Assembly: GCF_018413605.1 (NCBI RefSeq)
Contig: NZ_JAHCDN010000001.1
Location: 744,001 to 808,000 of the forward strand
Reading direction: 5' to 3'
Length of the DNA: 64,000 nt
Origin: Variovorax sp. PCZ-1
Lineage (GTDB): Bacteria; Pseudomonadota; Gammaproteobacteria; Burkholderiales; Burkholderiaceae_C
In this document: one piece after another, positions 56,881 through 64,000 of the stretch
How the letters are laid out: every line of letters starts with the position of its first letter
How positions within the stretch are numbered: the first letter of the stretch is position 1
Made by a program: the position numbers and the translations under genes
Notes under the pieces: generated by a model
What the model saw: the letters and a program-made list of their open reading frames with translations, nothing else
Told to the model about the DNA's origin: nothing
Database searches by the model: none

Positions 56881-57843
56881 ATGCCAGCGCCGCGCATCGA
56901 GCCTGGCCAGCCGTTGATTTTTTTAATCAACGCAGCGGCTGGGCGCAATGATCCTCAGAATCAGCGCACGCTGATCGAAAGCACGTTCAGTCAGGCAGGG
57001 CTAAGTGCAGAGATTGTCATGGCGTCTCCTGAGCAGTTGCCCGAGTTGGCTGCGCAAGCTGCGGAGAAAGCGCATCGTTTGGGCACAGCGATTGTGGCTG
57101 TCGGTGGCGATGGTACCGTGAACACCGTCGCGCAAGCGGCTCATGCGCAGGGCTGCGTGATGGGCGTCGTCGCGCAGGGCACTTTCAATTATTTTGCGCG
57201 CACTCATGGCATTCCGACCGATCCCACGCAGGCCTTGCTCGGTTTACTCGATGCTGATGTAGAGCCTGTGCAAGTGGCCACGGTGAACAGAAAAGTGTTT
57301 TTGGTCAATGCCAGTTTGGGGCTGTATCCCGAGTTGCTGGAAGATCGTGAAGCCTACAAAGCAAAATTCGGGCGCAGCCGCTTTGTTGCCTTGGCTGCGG
57401 CCTGCATCACCCTGCTGCGCTCCCGCAGACAATTGCGCCTGCATATTGAGCTGGACGGCACAGAATACGATGTGCGCACGCCCACTTTATTCGTAGGCAA
57501 CAATCGCTTGCAACTGGATCAATTTGGCGTGCAAGCCAGTGCTTGCCGCACTCAGGCTTTTGAAGAAGGCCGCGTAGCAGCCATCATGCTCAAGCCCATT
57601 GGCACCGGAGCCATGCTGCGCTTGATTTTGCATGGCGCAATGGGCACGCTGGGCGAGGCAGATGATGTACAGAGTTTTCAGTTTGACCATATGCTGGTGC
57701 ATCCTGGCCAAAGAAGAGTGAAAGTGGCGATGGACGGCGAGGTGAGCTGGCTGCGTTCGCCTATTGAGTTTTTGGTGCCCTCTAAGCCCTTGTTTCTGCT
57801 GCAGCCTCGCGTTGTAAAAGATGCGCCTGAGGCGAGCGCATGA
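56881..57843 (+). CDS. diacylglycerol-kinase-family lipid kinase
   Basis: The 320-residue protein has the DAGK catalytic domain: LIFLINAAAGRNDP near 12, the AVGGDGTVNTVAQA motif near 72, and GVVAQGTFNYFARTHGIP near 96, where the usual GTxNDFA reads GTFNYFA. It phosphorylates a lipid or long-chain base, or may belong to the YegS/BmrU group. It overlaps the phosphoesterase gene by ATGA. Confidence 0.88.
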   Translation: MPAPRIEPGQPLIFLINAAAGRNDPQNQRTLIESTFSQAGLSAEIVMASPEQLPELAAQAAEKAHRLGTAIVAVGGDGTVNTVAQAAHAQGCVMGVVAQGTFNYFARTHGIPTDPTQALLGLLDADVEPVQVATVNRKVFLVNASLGLYPELLEDREAYKAKFGRSRFVALAAACITLLRSRRQLRLHIELDGTEYDVRTPTLFVGNNRLQLDQFGVQASACRTQAFEEGRVAAIMLKPIGTGAMLRLILHGAMGTLGEADDVQSFQFDHMLVHPGQRRVKVAMDGEVSWLRSPIEFLVPSKPLFLLQPRVVKDAPEASA

Positions 57844-58634
57844 GTGTGTTGCTGCACATCTCTGATACGCACTTTGGAACCGAGCAGCCGGCTGTGGTCG
57901 CCGCTTTGAAAGTGTTGGCGCAAGCTCAGCAGCCTGAGCTTGTGGTGCTCACTGGGGACATCACCCAGCGCGCTCGCCGCGCGCAATTTGCCGCTGCGAG
58001 CCGTTTTACACAAAGCTTGGGCGCGAAGGTGCTGGCCTTGCCGGGGAATCACGATATCCCACTGTTCAATCTCGTGGCGCGTGTGTTCTACCCCTATGCT
58101 GGCTTTAGCGCAGCATTTGGCGAGCAGATGGAGCCTGTGTATTCATCAGCAGAGCTATTGGTGCTTGGCGTGAACACCACACGCGCACACCGGCATCGCC
58201 ATGGCGAGATATCGCCTGAGCAGATTGAGCGCGTGGCGGCGCAACTCGAGCGCGCCAGCGCCCAGCAATTGCGCGTGGTGGTGGTGCATCAGCCCATCGA
58301 CACGCCGTATGCTGCTGAGCAGCAGCATCGCGTGCGCGGGCATGTGCTGGCACAGCGCCGCTGGGCGCAAGCGGGGGCCGACTTGGTGCTGGGCGGGCAC
58401 ATTCATTTGCCATATGTGATGCCGCTGGCTGGTTTGGTGCGCTCTATGTGGGCGGTGCAGGCGGGCACAGCGGTCTCGCGACGTGTGCGTGCCGGTGTGC
58501 CCAATTCGGTGAATCTGATGCGATGGGGGGCGAGTATGCCGGGCGGAGAGTGTGTGGTGGAGCAGTGGGATTTTGATGCGCTCACACAGGCCTTCGTGTG
58601 CCAACGCACGCACACCTTGAAACCCGCGAGATAG
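57840..58634 (+). CDS. calcineurin-like metallophosphoesterase
   Basis: The 264-residue protein has the complete metal set: DTHF near 10, LTGDITQRARR near 38, LPGNHDIPLF near 65, VVVHQP near 146 and GGHIHLPY near 186. It hydrolyses a phosphodiester or monoester of unknown nature. The ATGA overlap with the lipid-kinase-like gene suggests linked roles in lipid phosphate turnover. Confidence 0.9.
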   Translation: MSVLLHISDTHFGTEQPAVVAALKVLAQAQQPELVVLTGDITQRARRAQFAAASRFTQSLGAKVLALPGNHDIPLFNLVARVFYPYAGFSAAFGEQMEPVYSSAELLVLGVNTTRAHRHRHGEISPEQIERVAAQLERASAQQLRVVVVHQPIDTPYAAEQQHRVRGHVLAQRRWAQAGADLVLGGHIHLPYVMPLAGLVRSMWAVQAGTAVSRRVRAGVPNSVNLMRWGASMPGGECVVEQWDFDALTQAFVCQRTHTLKPAR

Positions 58635-58684
58635 CCCGATAAGCAGGGCGATCAACAAGGGCAGAGAAAATGTGCCGCGCAACG

Positions 58685-58716
58685 AAAAAAGCCTGCGATC
58701 TCTCACAGGCTTTTTT
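58685..58716. terminator. bidirectional terminator
   Basis: AAAAAAGCCTG and CAGGCTTTTTT flank an 10-base loop, with A and T runs on both sides. It serves the phosphoesterase gene and the tRNA-Lys gene. Confidence 0.85.
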
Positions 58717-58723
58717 GAATTTT

Positions 58724-58799
58724 TGGTAGGACCTGCGAGATTCGAACTCGCGACCAACGGATTAAAAGTCCGCTGCTCTACCGGCTGAGCTAAAGTCCC
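58724..58799 (-). tRNA. tRNA-Lys(UUU)
   Basis: A 76-base tRNA with acceptor GGGACTT/AGGTCCT, D arm AGCTCAGCCGGTAGAGC, anticodon loop CTTTTAA (anticodon TTT), TTCGAAT loop and encoded CCA. Confidence 0.97.
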
Positions 58800-58971
58800 A
58801 CGGTTACGTTGCTAAAACTTTGAGTTTTTTGCAGCGTAGCCCCTGATTATAGCGTGAATTTCAGTGACTTGAAAAGCTCTGAAATGGAAAAATTATGTTT
58901 TGAGCGATGTCTCTAGCGGCACGGCGTGGCACACTCACGCGCTTGTTTTATGAGAAGTGCAGTGGGAGCTT

Positions 58972-61386
58972 ATGCAAAGTATCGTTCGGCAGATTGCCAC
59001 AGAAATCAAAGTCAAAGAGTCTCAAGTGCAGGCGGCCGTGAGCCTGCTCGATGGTGGGGCGACCGTGCCCTTCATCGCGCGCTACCGCAAAGAAGCTACC
59101 GATGGGCTGGATGATATTCAGCTGCGTGAGCTGGAATATCGGCTGGGCTATCTGCGTGAGATGGCGGATCGCCGCGAGGCAATTCTGAAGAGCATTCAAG
59201 AGCAGGGCAAGCTCACGCCTGAGCTGCATGCCGCGATTGAGGCCGCGCCCACCAAGCAAGAGCTGGAAGATTTGTATCTGCCGTTTAAGCCCAAGCGCCG
59301 CACCAAGGGCATGATTGCGCGGGAGGCGGGCATTGAGCTGCTGGCGGATTTGCTGTTTGCTGATCCATCGCTGAATCCTATAACTGAGGCCGAAAAATTC
59401 ACCACGCCCGCAGGCAGCATCGAAGGCGCGGATTTTTCTAACGCGCTGGCTGTGCTCGATGGCGTGCGCGATATTTTGAGCGAGCGTTGGGCGGAAGATG
59501 CTGGCCTTGTGCAGAGCTTGCGTGAATGGCTGTGGCAAGAGGCGGCCTTTGTCTCCAAGCTACTCGAAGGTAAGGATGAGAAGAATCCTGATATCGCCAA
59601 ATTTCAAGATTATTTTGATTACAGCGAGCCGATTCGCACCGTGCCGTCGCATCGTGCGCTTGCCGTGTTTCGCGGGCGTGCAGCCGAGTATTTAGAGGCA
59701 AAACTGGATGTGCCCGGCGTGGAATCTGCGCAAGGCGCTACTAATACTGTAGCGAAACCTGTGAGCCTCGCAGAAGGCCGTATCGCTCTGCATCTGAAAT
59801 GGAGCCATGCCGCAAGGCCTGCTGACGATCTCATTCGCAAATGCGTGAGCTGGACGTGGAAGGTCAAGCTATCGCTGAGCTTGGAGCGCGATTTGTTTGC
59901 CCGCCTGCGTGAAGAGGCTGAGAAAGTGGCCATCAAAGTGTTTGCGCAAAACGTGCGCGATCTGCTGCTGGCCGCGCCTGCGGGGCCTAAGGCTGTGATG
60001 GGGCTTGATCCCGGCATTCGCACAGGTGTGAAAGTGGCCGTGGTGGATGCGACGGGTAAGCTGCTGGAGACGAGCACCGTGTATCCGCATGAGCCGCGCA
60101 AAGATTGGGATGGCGCGCTGCACACGCTCGCTCTGCTGAGCAAGAAGCATGGGGTTGAACTCATCGCCATCGGCAACGGCACAGCCTCGCGCGAGACGGA
60201 TAAGCTGGCTGGCGATCTCATCAAGTTACTATCAAAAGATGAGCACTCCGCGCAGGAAACATACCGGCAAGATGGCCAAAATGCCTTAAAAACGATACAA
60301 AAAATCGTCGTCAGCGAATCCGGCGCATCCATCTACAGCGCCAGCGAATACGCCAGCCAAGAAATGCCCGATGTGGATGTGAGCCTGCGCGGCGCGGCTT
60401 CCATTGCGCGGCGCTTGCAAGATCCGCTGGCCGAGCTCGTGAAGATTGATCCCAAGAGCATCGGCGTGGGGCAGTATCAGCATGATGTGAATCAGAGCGA
60501 GTTGGTCAAAAGCCTCGATGCCGTGGTGGAAGATTGCGTGAACGGCGTGGGTGTGGATTTGAATACTGCAAGCGTGCCGTTGCTCACGCGCGTGGCTGGG
60601 CTGAATGGCTCGGTGGCCAAAGCTGTGGTGCGTCATCGCGAAGCCAAAGGCGCATTCATTTCCCGGCAAGATTTGCTCGCCGTGAGCGGCCTCGGCGCGA
60701 AGACCTTCGAGCAATGCGCCGGCTTCCTGCGCATACGCGGCGGCAGCAATCCGCTGGATGCCACGGGCGTGCACCCAGAGAGCTATGAAGTGGTGGAGAA
60801 GCTGCTCGCCTTGGTGAAGAAACCCATTCAAGAGGTGATGGGGCGCAGCGAGATTTTGAAGAGCGTCAAGCCCGAGCAAATCGTCACAGAAAAAGCTGGC
60901 GCGCTCACCGTACAAGACATCCTCGCTGAACTAGAAAAGCCAGGCCGCGATCCAAGGCCAGATTTCAAAGTCGCGCGATTTAATGATGGCGTGGAAGACA
61001 TCAAAGATTTGCAACCCGGCATGGTGCTGGAAGGCACAGTCAGCAACGTCGCCGCCTTCGGCGCTTTCGTCGATCTCGGCGTGCACCAAGACGGCCTCAT
61101 CCACGTCAGCCAACTATCCCACAAATTCATCACCGACGCGCGCGAGGTTGTCCGCGCCGGGCAGGTGGTGCGCGTGAAAGTGATGGAAGTGGATGTGGCG
61201 AGGAAGCGCATTGGGCTCAGCATGAAGCTTGATGCTGCGCCTTCGAGGGCGACAGGAGATCGCAATGATCGTGGTTCGCGGGATGGGCGTGACCCAAGAG
61301 GCGGCGCGAATGCTTATCGACCTAAGCAGGAAGAGGTGCGCAATTCTTCGATGGCGGATAAGTTGGCGGCGCTTAAGCGAAACTAA
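58972..61386 (+). CDS. tex: Tex-family RNA-binding transcription accessory protein
   Basis: From ATG 58972, which follows a GGGAG site, the product has 804 residues. It has the Tex N-terminal helical domain (VPFIARYRKEATDGLDD near 37), the YqgF RNase-H-like domain (MGLDPGIRTGVKVAVVD near 343), helix-hairpin-helix motifs (DLNTASVPLLTRVAGL) and a C-terminal S1 RNA-binding domain (about 680-750), then a basic Arg/Gly/Asp tail. Repeat copies R18 (residues about 247-260) and R19 (about 418-432) are in frame. The first insertion precedes AEGRIALHLKW. Confidence 0.95.
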   Translation: MQSIVRQIATEIKVKESQVQAAVSLLDGGATVPFIARYRKEATDGLDDIQLRELEYRLGYLREMADRREAILKSIQEQGKLTPELHAAIEAAPTKQELEDLYLPFKPKRRTKGMIAREAGIELLADLLFADPSLNPITEAEKFTTPAGSIEGADFSNALAVLDGVRDILSERWAEDAGLVQSLREWLWQEAAFVSKLLEGKDEKNPDIAKFQDYFDYSEPIRTVPSHRALAVFRGRAAEYLEAKLDVPGVESAQGATNTVAKPVSLAEGRIALHLKWSHAARPADDLIRKCVSWTWKVKLSLSLERDLFARLREEAEKVAIKVFAQNVRDLLLAAPAGPKAVMGLDPGIRTGVKVAVVDATGKLLETSTVYPHEPRKDWDGALHTLALLSKKHGVELIAIGNGTASRETDKLAGDLIKLLSKDEHSAQETYRQDGQNALKTIQKIVVSESGASIYSASEYASQEMPDVDVSLRGAASIARRLQDPLAELVKIDPKSIGVGQYQHDVNQSELVKSLDAVVEDCVNGVGVDLNTASVPLLTRVAGLNGSVAKAVVRHREAKGAFISRQDLLAVSGLGAKTFEQCAGFLRIRGGSNPLDATGVHPESYEVVEKLLALVKKPIQEVMGRSEILKSVKPEQIVTEKAGALTVQDILAELEKPGRDPRPDFKVARFNDGVEDIKDLQPGMVLEGTVSNVAAFGAFVDLGVHQDGLIHVSQLSHKFITDAREVVRAGQVVRVKVMEVDVARKRIGLSMKLDAAPSRATGDRNDRGSRDGRDPRGGANAYRPKQEEVRNSSMADKLAALKRN
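59712..59753 (+). repeat. dispersed 42-base element, copy R18 (in frame, tex)
   Basis: Same direction as the gene, read as PGVESAQGATNTVA, the same frame as R5. Confidence 0.8.
60227..60268 (-). repeat. dispersed 42-base element, copy R19 (in frame, tex)
   Basis: Opposite in direction to the gene and read in the third open frame, LLSKDEHSAQETYRQ, which resembles the peptide of R20 in hpnE. Confidence 0.78.
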
Positions 61387-61406
61387 TTCGAGCGAGACTT
61401 AGGCTG

Positions 61407-63227
61407 CTAGGTCAGCGGCTGTTCGAATTCTTCCCTCAGAATTGTTCGATGACGATCATCAGTAACGTACGCATTAATTTTCTCTGTGATAGAACTTTTG
61501 GATCGAATGTATTTTGACGAGAGTACTGAACAAAGGACGATGAACTTAGAGTGTGGATATACCGTGGGCTTGGTTTGAGGGAACAAGTACGCGTTTAGCT
61601 CGAATGAAACTTTTTCCAGCTCAGTAAATTGAGATATTTGGTTGGCTACAGAGACAGTGGTAGGAATACCCGACATAGCTTGTTGATTTATCAACTCCAC
61701 CTGATTCTTTGTTCTTGCGACTCCAAATCTTGCCATTGCAGCAGTGGCTTGACGTCGTAAGAATGAGTTGTTTTGCCAGATATTCCTGTATTTCACAAGG
61801 AATCTGTATAAATCTTGACTAGTTGCGTATTTGCTCTTGAACCATAGCAGTGCAAAAAACGATTGTGCATCCTTCTTTTTTTGCGAATGGAGCGTCAGCT
61901 GGCTTTGTGCCTTGTCAACAAAATCACCTCCACGCTTGTTTGTTGGTATGTTCCATTGAGTGAGTAGATGCGATATCTGGAACAAAGAGAGATCATCAAA
62001 GGGATCAATTTTCTCGAGAATTTCCAAGATTCGCATAGCTGCTTTGTGGCTGTAGCCTCGAACAGATAAATATATTAAGTAGTTTGTCCGCAAAGACGGG
62101 TTTGATATATATCGATCAGAAAGATCATCAAGCAATCGATCACTCTCAAGTTTACCGAAAGTAGTTATGTACCTTTTCGCAATCTTGTCCCAAGCTTTTG
62201 GTGACTTGTCGCGAAAATGTGTGCGATATTTAAACCAAAGTTGGCGCTCTGCTAATTTAGCTTTCGTTGTGCCCGGCTTCAGTTCTTCGTATTTATCAAT
62301 CTCGATATTTGCGTCGATTTGAAAGTGAAACTTAGCATCGTCAGCCGACAGAATTTGGGTTTTAGCAATGTTGAGTGCAAGACCTCTACTCTTAAGTACA
62401 TCCGATACATCACTTAGCAGTGCAATTCCATCACGCTTTGAGTCAATGCCACATGTAATGTCGTCCATCCATCGAGCGAAGTTTTCTCCAGTTCGCTCTT
62501 TCAGGATTTGATCAACCTCAAATAAAAAACTGTGGGCTAAGAGTCGAATGGGTTCAATATTTGCAGTCGGCAGGCCCCGGTGTGAATAAGGTAAATAGTC
62601 TGGTTTCCATGACAGACCCTCAACAACTCTGAATATGAGATCAACTATGACTTCATCAGCTTCCACGTGAGATACAAACACGCGCCGCAATTCACGAAGA
62701 TCAATTGAGTCAAAGTAATTCGTTAAATCCGTTACGACTAAGTAATTAAATTCGCCTGTGAAGTTATAAATCTTCTTTTGTAGATTTTTCCATTGTTCGC
62801 GAAAACTTAAACCGTATTCAATAGCCTGATGCGGCTTCTTTACATTGTGCTTGTCTCTTGAATAGAACGCATTTTTTGAAGGCTGCTTTTTAAGTACCGA
62901 GCTCGATACTTGCTCAATTAAGCACTGAAGTACTAAAGCGTCTTCTGGCTGCGGTATGACCATGTGCCTACAAATGCCATATTTTTTCTCTGTTCGATAA
63001 ATCAGTGGAGTTCCAACCGAGTACGAGCCGTCAAGGATCGATGATTTGATTGCTTGGATTCTGTCGTCTATATTGAGATTGAAATCATAGTGGTCATAGA
63101 GGTCTTTTATGTCTAATCCACGTAGTTGGTTGCGCACAGTTGATCGCCAAATTTTGGTCGCAACTGCTTTGTCGAAGACTGTGTTTAGAGTCTTTTTACG
63201 AAGTCTTTGGAATCGCTCAGTATGCAT
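61407..63227 (-). CDS. stand-alone reverse transcriptase, UG/Abi defence type (candidate antiviral)
   Basis: The 606-residue protein has an RT domain at about 60-330. Motif A is VVTDLTNYFDSIDL near 164 (Asp167), the motif B region GLPTANIEPIRLLAHSFL near 218, and motif C ARWMDDITCG near 251 with both catalytic Asp (255, 256). The C-terminal 270 residues are helical and resemble the HEAT-like alpha repeats of Abi/UG reverse transcriptases. There is no intron maturase or HNH domain. The gene is clearly richer in A and T than its neighbours, carries no copy of the dispersed repeat, and is squeezed between tex (20 bases) and hpnE (29 bases). It is likely acquired. The exact UG group is not assigned. 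Confidence 0.82.
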   Translation of the reverse strand: MHTERFQRLRKKTLNTVFDKAVATKIWRSTVRNQLRGLDIKDLYDHYDFNLNIDDRIQAIKSSILDGSYSVGTPLIYRTEKKYGICRHMVIPQPEDALVLQCLIEQVSSSVLKKQPSKNAFYSRDKHNVKKPHQAIEYGLSFREQWKNLQKKIYNFTGEFNYLVVTDLTNYFDSIDLRELRRVFVSHVEADEVIVDLIFRVVEGLSWKPDYLPYSHRGLPTANIEPIRLLAHSFLFEVDQILKERTGENFARWMDDITCGIDSKRDGIALLSDVSDVLKSRGLALNIAKTQILSADDAKFHFQIDANIEIDKYEELKPGTTKAKLAERQLWFKYRTHFRDKSPKAWDKIAKRYITTFGKLESDRLLDDLSDRYISNPSLRTNYLIYLSVRGYSHKAAMRILEILEKIDPFDDLSLFQISHLLTQWNIPTNKRGGDFVDKAQSQLTLHSQKKKDAQSFFALLWFKSKYATSQDLYRFLVKYRNIWQNNSFLRRQATAAMARFGVARTKNQVELINQQAMSGIPTTVSVANQISQFTELEKVSFELNAYLFPQTKPTVYPHSKFIVLCSVLSSKYIRSKSSITEKINAYVTDDRHRTILREEFEQPLT

Positions 63228-63256
63228 TTTTTAATACTCAAACTGAATTTAGCATG

Positions 63257-64000
63257 CTACTTGCTAGCCTGCAAAACTGCGGTTGCAGAGTTTCTAGAGC
63301 GAATAGCGCCCTCTAATGTCGATGGATATGGTCCTTCCACATAATCGCCACATACGATGATGTTTGCCGCGATCTTAGAGCTCGGGCGCTGCAAAGCTGG
63401 TGTGCAGGCGAAGGTGGCGCGTTTGTCCATGATGGTTTGTAGGGCTTGGAGGTTGGGCAGGCCGAGTTGCTTTTGGCCTTGGGCGATGGCTTGGCTTTCT
63501 ATCGTGGCGGCATCGCCTTGGCTGGCGCTGACGACGAAGGCTAGGAGGCCTGTTTGGCCTGTAAGTGCGCCTCGGTCGAAGACGAATTGGGCGGGTTCGT
63601 TGCCACCGGCTGGGCTGCTTTTGAGTGCCATCATGGGGCAGGGGAGCTTTGCGTCTGGCGCGTAGGCATAGACGGTGGCGATGGCTTCATGGTGCAGGGC
63701 ATCGGTGGTGTCTGCCCATGCGGTGTGGCCTGAGGCTTTGGCGATGCGGGCTGCTTCGACTGGGGGTGTAGCTAGCACGATGGCATCGTAGTTTTCAACT
63801 AAATTAGTGCTCAAATCATCACTTCGCCGGCATGTAATGTGTGCGGAGTGCTCTGTATTTGATAGTGAATCGAGTGTGCTTGTGATGTGTGTGAGGCGCT
63901 CGCCTAGGCGTACTTCGCAGCCGCGCTGTGCGAGCCAGGCGGCTGCGGCTTGGGGGAAGAGGCTGCCTAGATCGGTTTTGGGGAGGAGGAGGTTGGAGCT
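63257..64000 (-). CDS. hpnE: HpnE-like squalene-associated FAD-dependent desaturase, 5' end beyond window
   Basis: The frame is open to the right edge, so the N-terminal FAD-binding part is missing here; 247 residues are visible. From the edge it reads SSNLLLPKTDLGSLFP then AAAAWLAQRGCEVRLGERL, matching HpnE/phytoene-desaturase-like amine oxidases, and later IVCGDYVEGPYPSTLEGAIRSG-like (here RSRNSA) at the FAD-binding C terminus. HpnE oxidises hydroxysqualene to squalene in hopanoid synthesis. Repeat copy R20 is inserted in frame and encodes SLSNTEHSAHITCRRSDD. An apparent later start at 63814 is an artefact of the truncation. Confidence 0.82.
   Translation of the reverse strand, partial: SSNLLLPKTDLGSLFPQAAAAWLAQRGCEVRLGERLTHITSTLDSLSNTEHSAHITCRRSDDLSTNLVENYDAIVLATPPVEAARIAKASGHTAWADTTDALHHEAIATVYAYAPDAKLPCPMMALKSSPAGGNEPAQFVFDRGALTGQTGLLAFVVSASQGDAATIESQAIAQGQKQLGLPNLQALQTIMDKRATFACTPALQRPSSKIAANIIVCGDYVEGPYPSTLEGAIRSRNSATAVLQASK
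63826..63866 (+). repeat. dispersed 42-base element, copy R20 (in frame, hpnE)
   Basis: Opposite in direction to the gene. It is read as SLSNTEHSAHITCRR, the same frame as R19. Confidence 0.82.

Noticed and set aside
61407-63227. Retron or group II intron
   Set aside because: No inverted-repeat msr-msd region fits in the 20- and 29-base flanks, and no maturase X or HNH domain or intron ends are seen.
63257-63814. A complete 185-residue gene at the right edge
   Set aside because: The frame is open through repeat copy R20 to the window end and reads as HpnE, so the apparent start at 63814 is not real.

Overview
The window looks like a chromosomal segment of a betaproteobacterium of the order Burkholderiales, probably Comamonadaceae or a close relative. 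The reasons are three tricarboxylate-transporter-type (Bug/TctC) binding proteins without their TctAB partners, the ctpA-gpmA-rhodanese-grxC-secB-gpsA order, a urease/urea-ABC locus of the type common in that group, and hopanoid-type hpnE. This is inference from gene content and order, because no search was run. Coding density is very high and there is no gene-free stretch above about 300 bases. The longest non-coding stretches (about 290 bases at 56588-56880, 229 at 38294-38522, 218 at 3266-3483) hold a repeat copy, a sigma-54 promoter and a long hairpin respectively.

Layout. 1-5241: LysR regulator, two Bug proteins, a lipoprotein esterase and an amidohydrolase. 5307-10876: housekeeping genes (MoeB/ThiF, CtpA, GpmA, rhodanese, GrxC, SecB, GpsA). 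10952-19991: a compact eight-gene catabolic operon. It encodes an ABC transporter of the taurine type with two different permeases, an HpsN-like dehydrogenase, an SDR, a SerC-like aminotransferase and a zinc alcohol dehydrogenase. A LacI-family gene lies divergently, with two clear LacI-type operators between them. 20009-25032: a six-gene operon ending in a LytTR-type two-component pair and carrying two paralogous secreted hydrolases. 25132-31995: a DUF294/CBS protein with an exonuclease, an unusual MacA-like protein with a MacB-type ATPase but no permease, and HemW. 32014-38293: tRNA-Ser, YaeQ, asparaginase and ureGFECB-(small protein)-ureA. 38457-45196: a sigma-54 promoter, urtABCDE and ureD. 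45258-49711: AEC transporter, Bug protein, XerD, a degenerate kinase-like protein and tRNA-Leu. 49763-61386: CysM, NUDIX, TusA-like, ValS, PsuGK, a lipid-kinase-like protein, a phosphoesterase, tRNA-Lys and Tex. 61407-64000: an AT-rich stand-alone reverse transcriptase of the UG/Abi defence type, wedged between tex and a 5'-truncated hpnE.

The most unusual feature is a dispersed element of about 42 bases, found in 20 recognisable copies. Seven copies are intergenic, one supplies the start codon of gpsA, one supplies the stop codon of ureG, and eleven lie in frame inside ten genes. The in-frame copies are read in three different frames and give three recurring peptide types. This resembles the protein-invading palindromic elements known from Rickettsia, but the sequence is unrelated. 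A second, 60-base REP-like element has entered valS in frame, and a third family forms hairpins with arms of about 44 bases.

The urea genes make one functional unit: urea uptake (UrtABCDE) under a nitrogen-type sigma-54 promoter, divergent from urease structural and nickel-insertion genes. A 58-residue secreted or membrane small protein lies between ureA and ureB and was recovered by hand translation.
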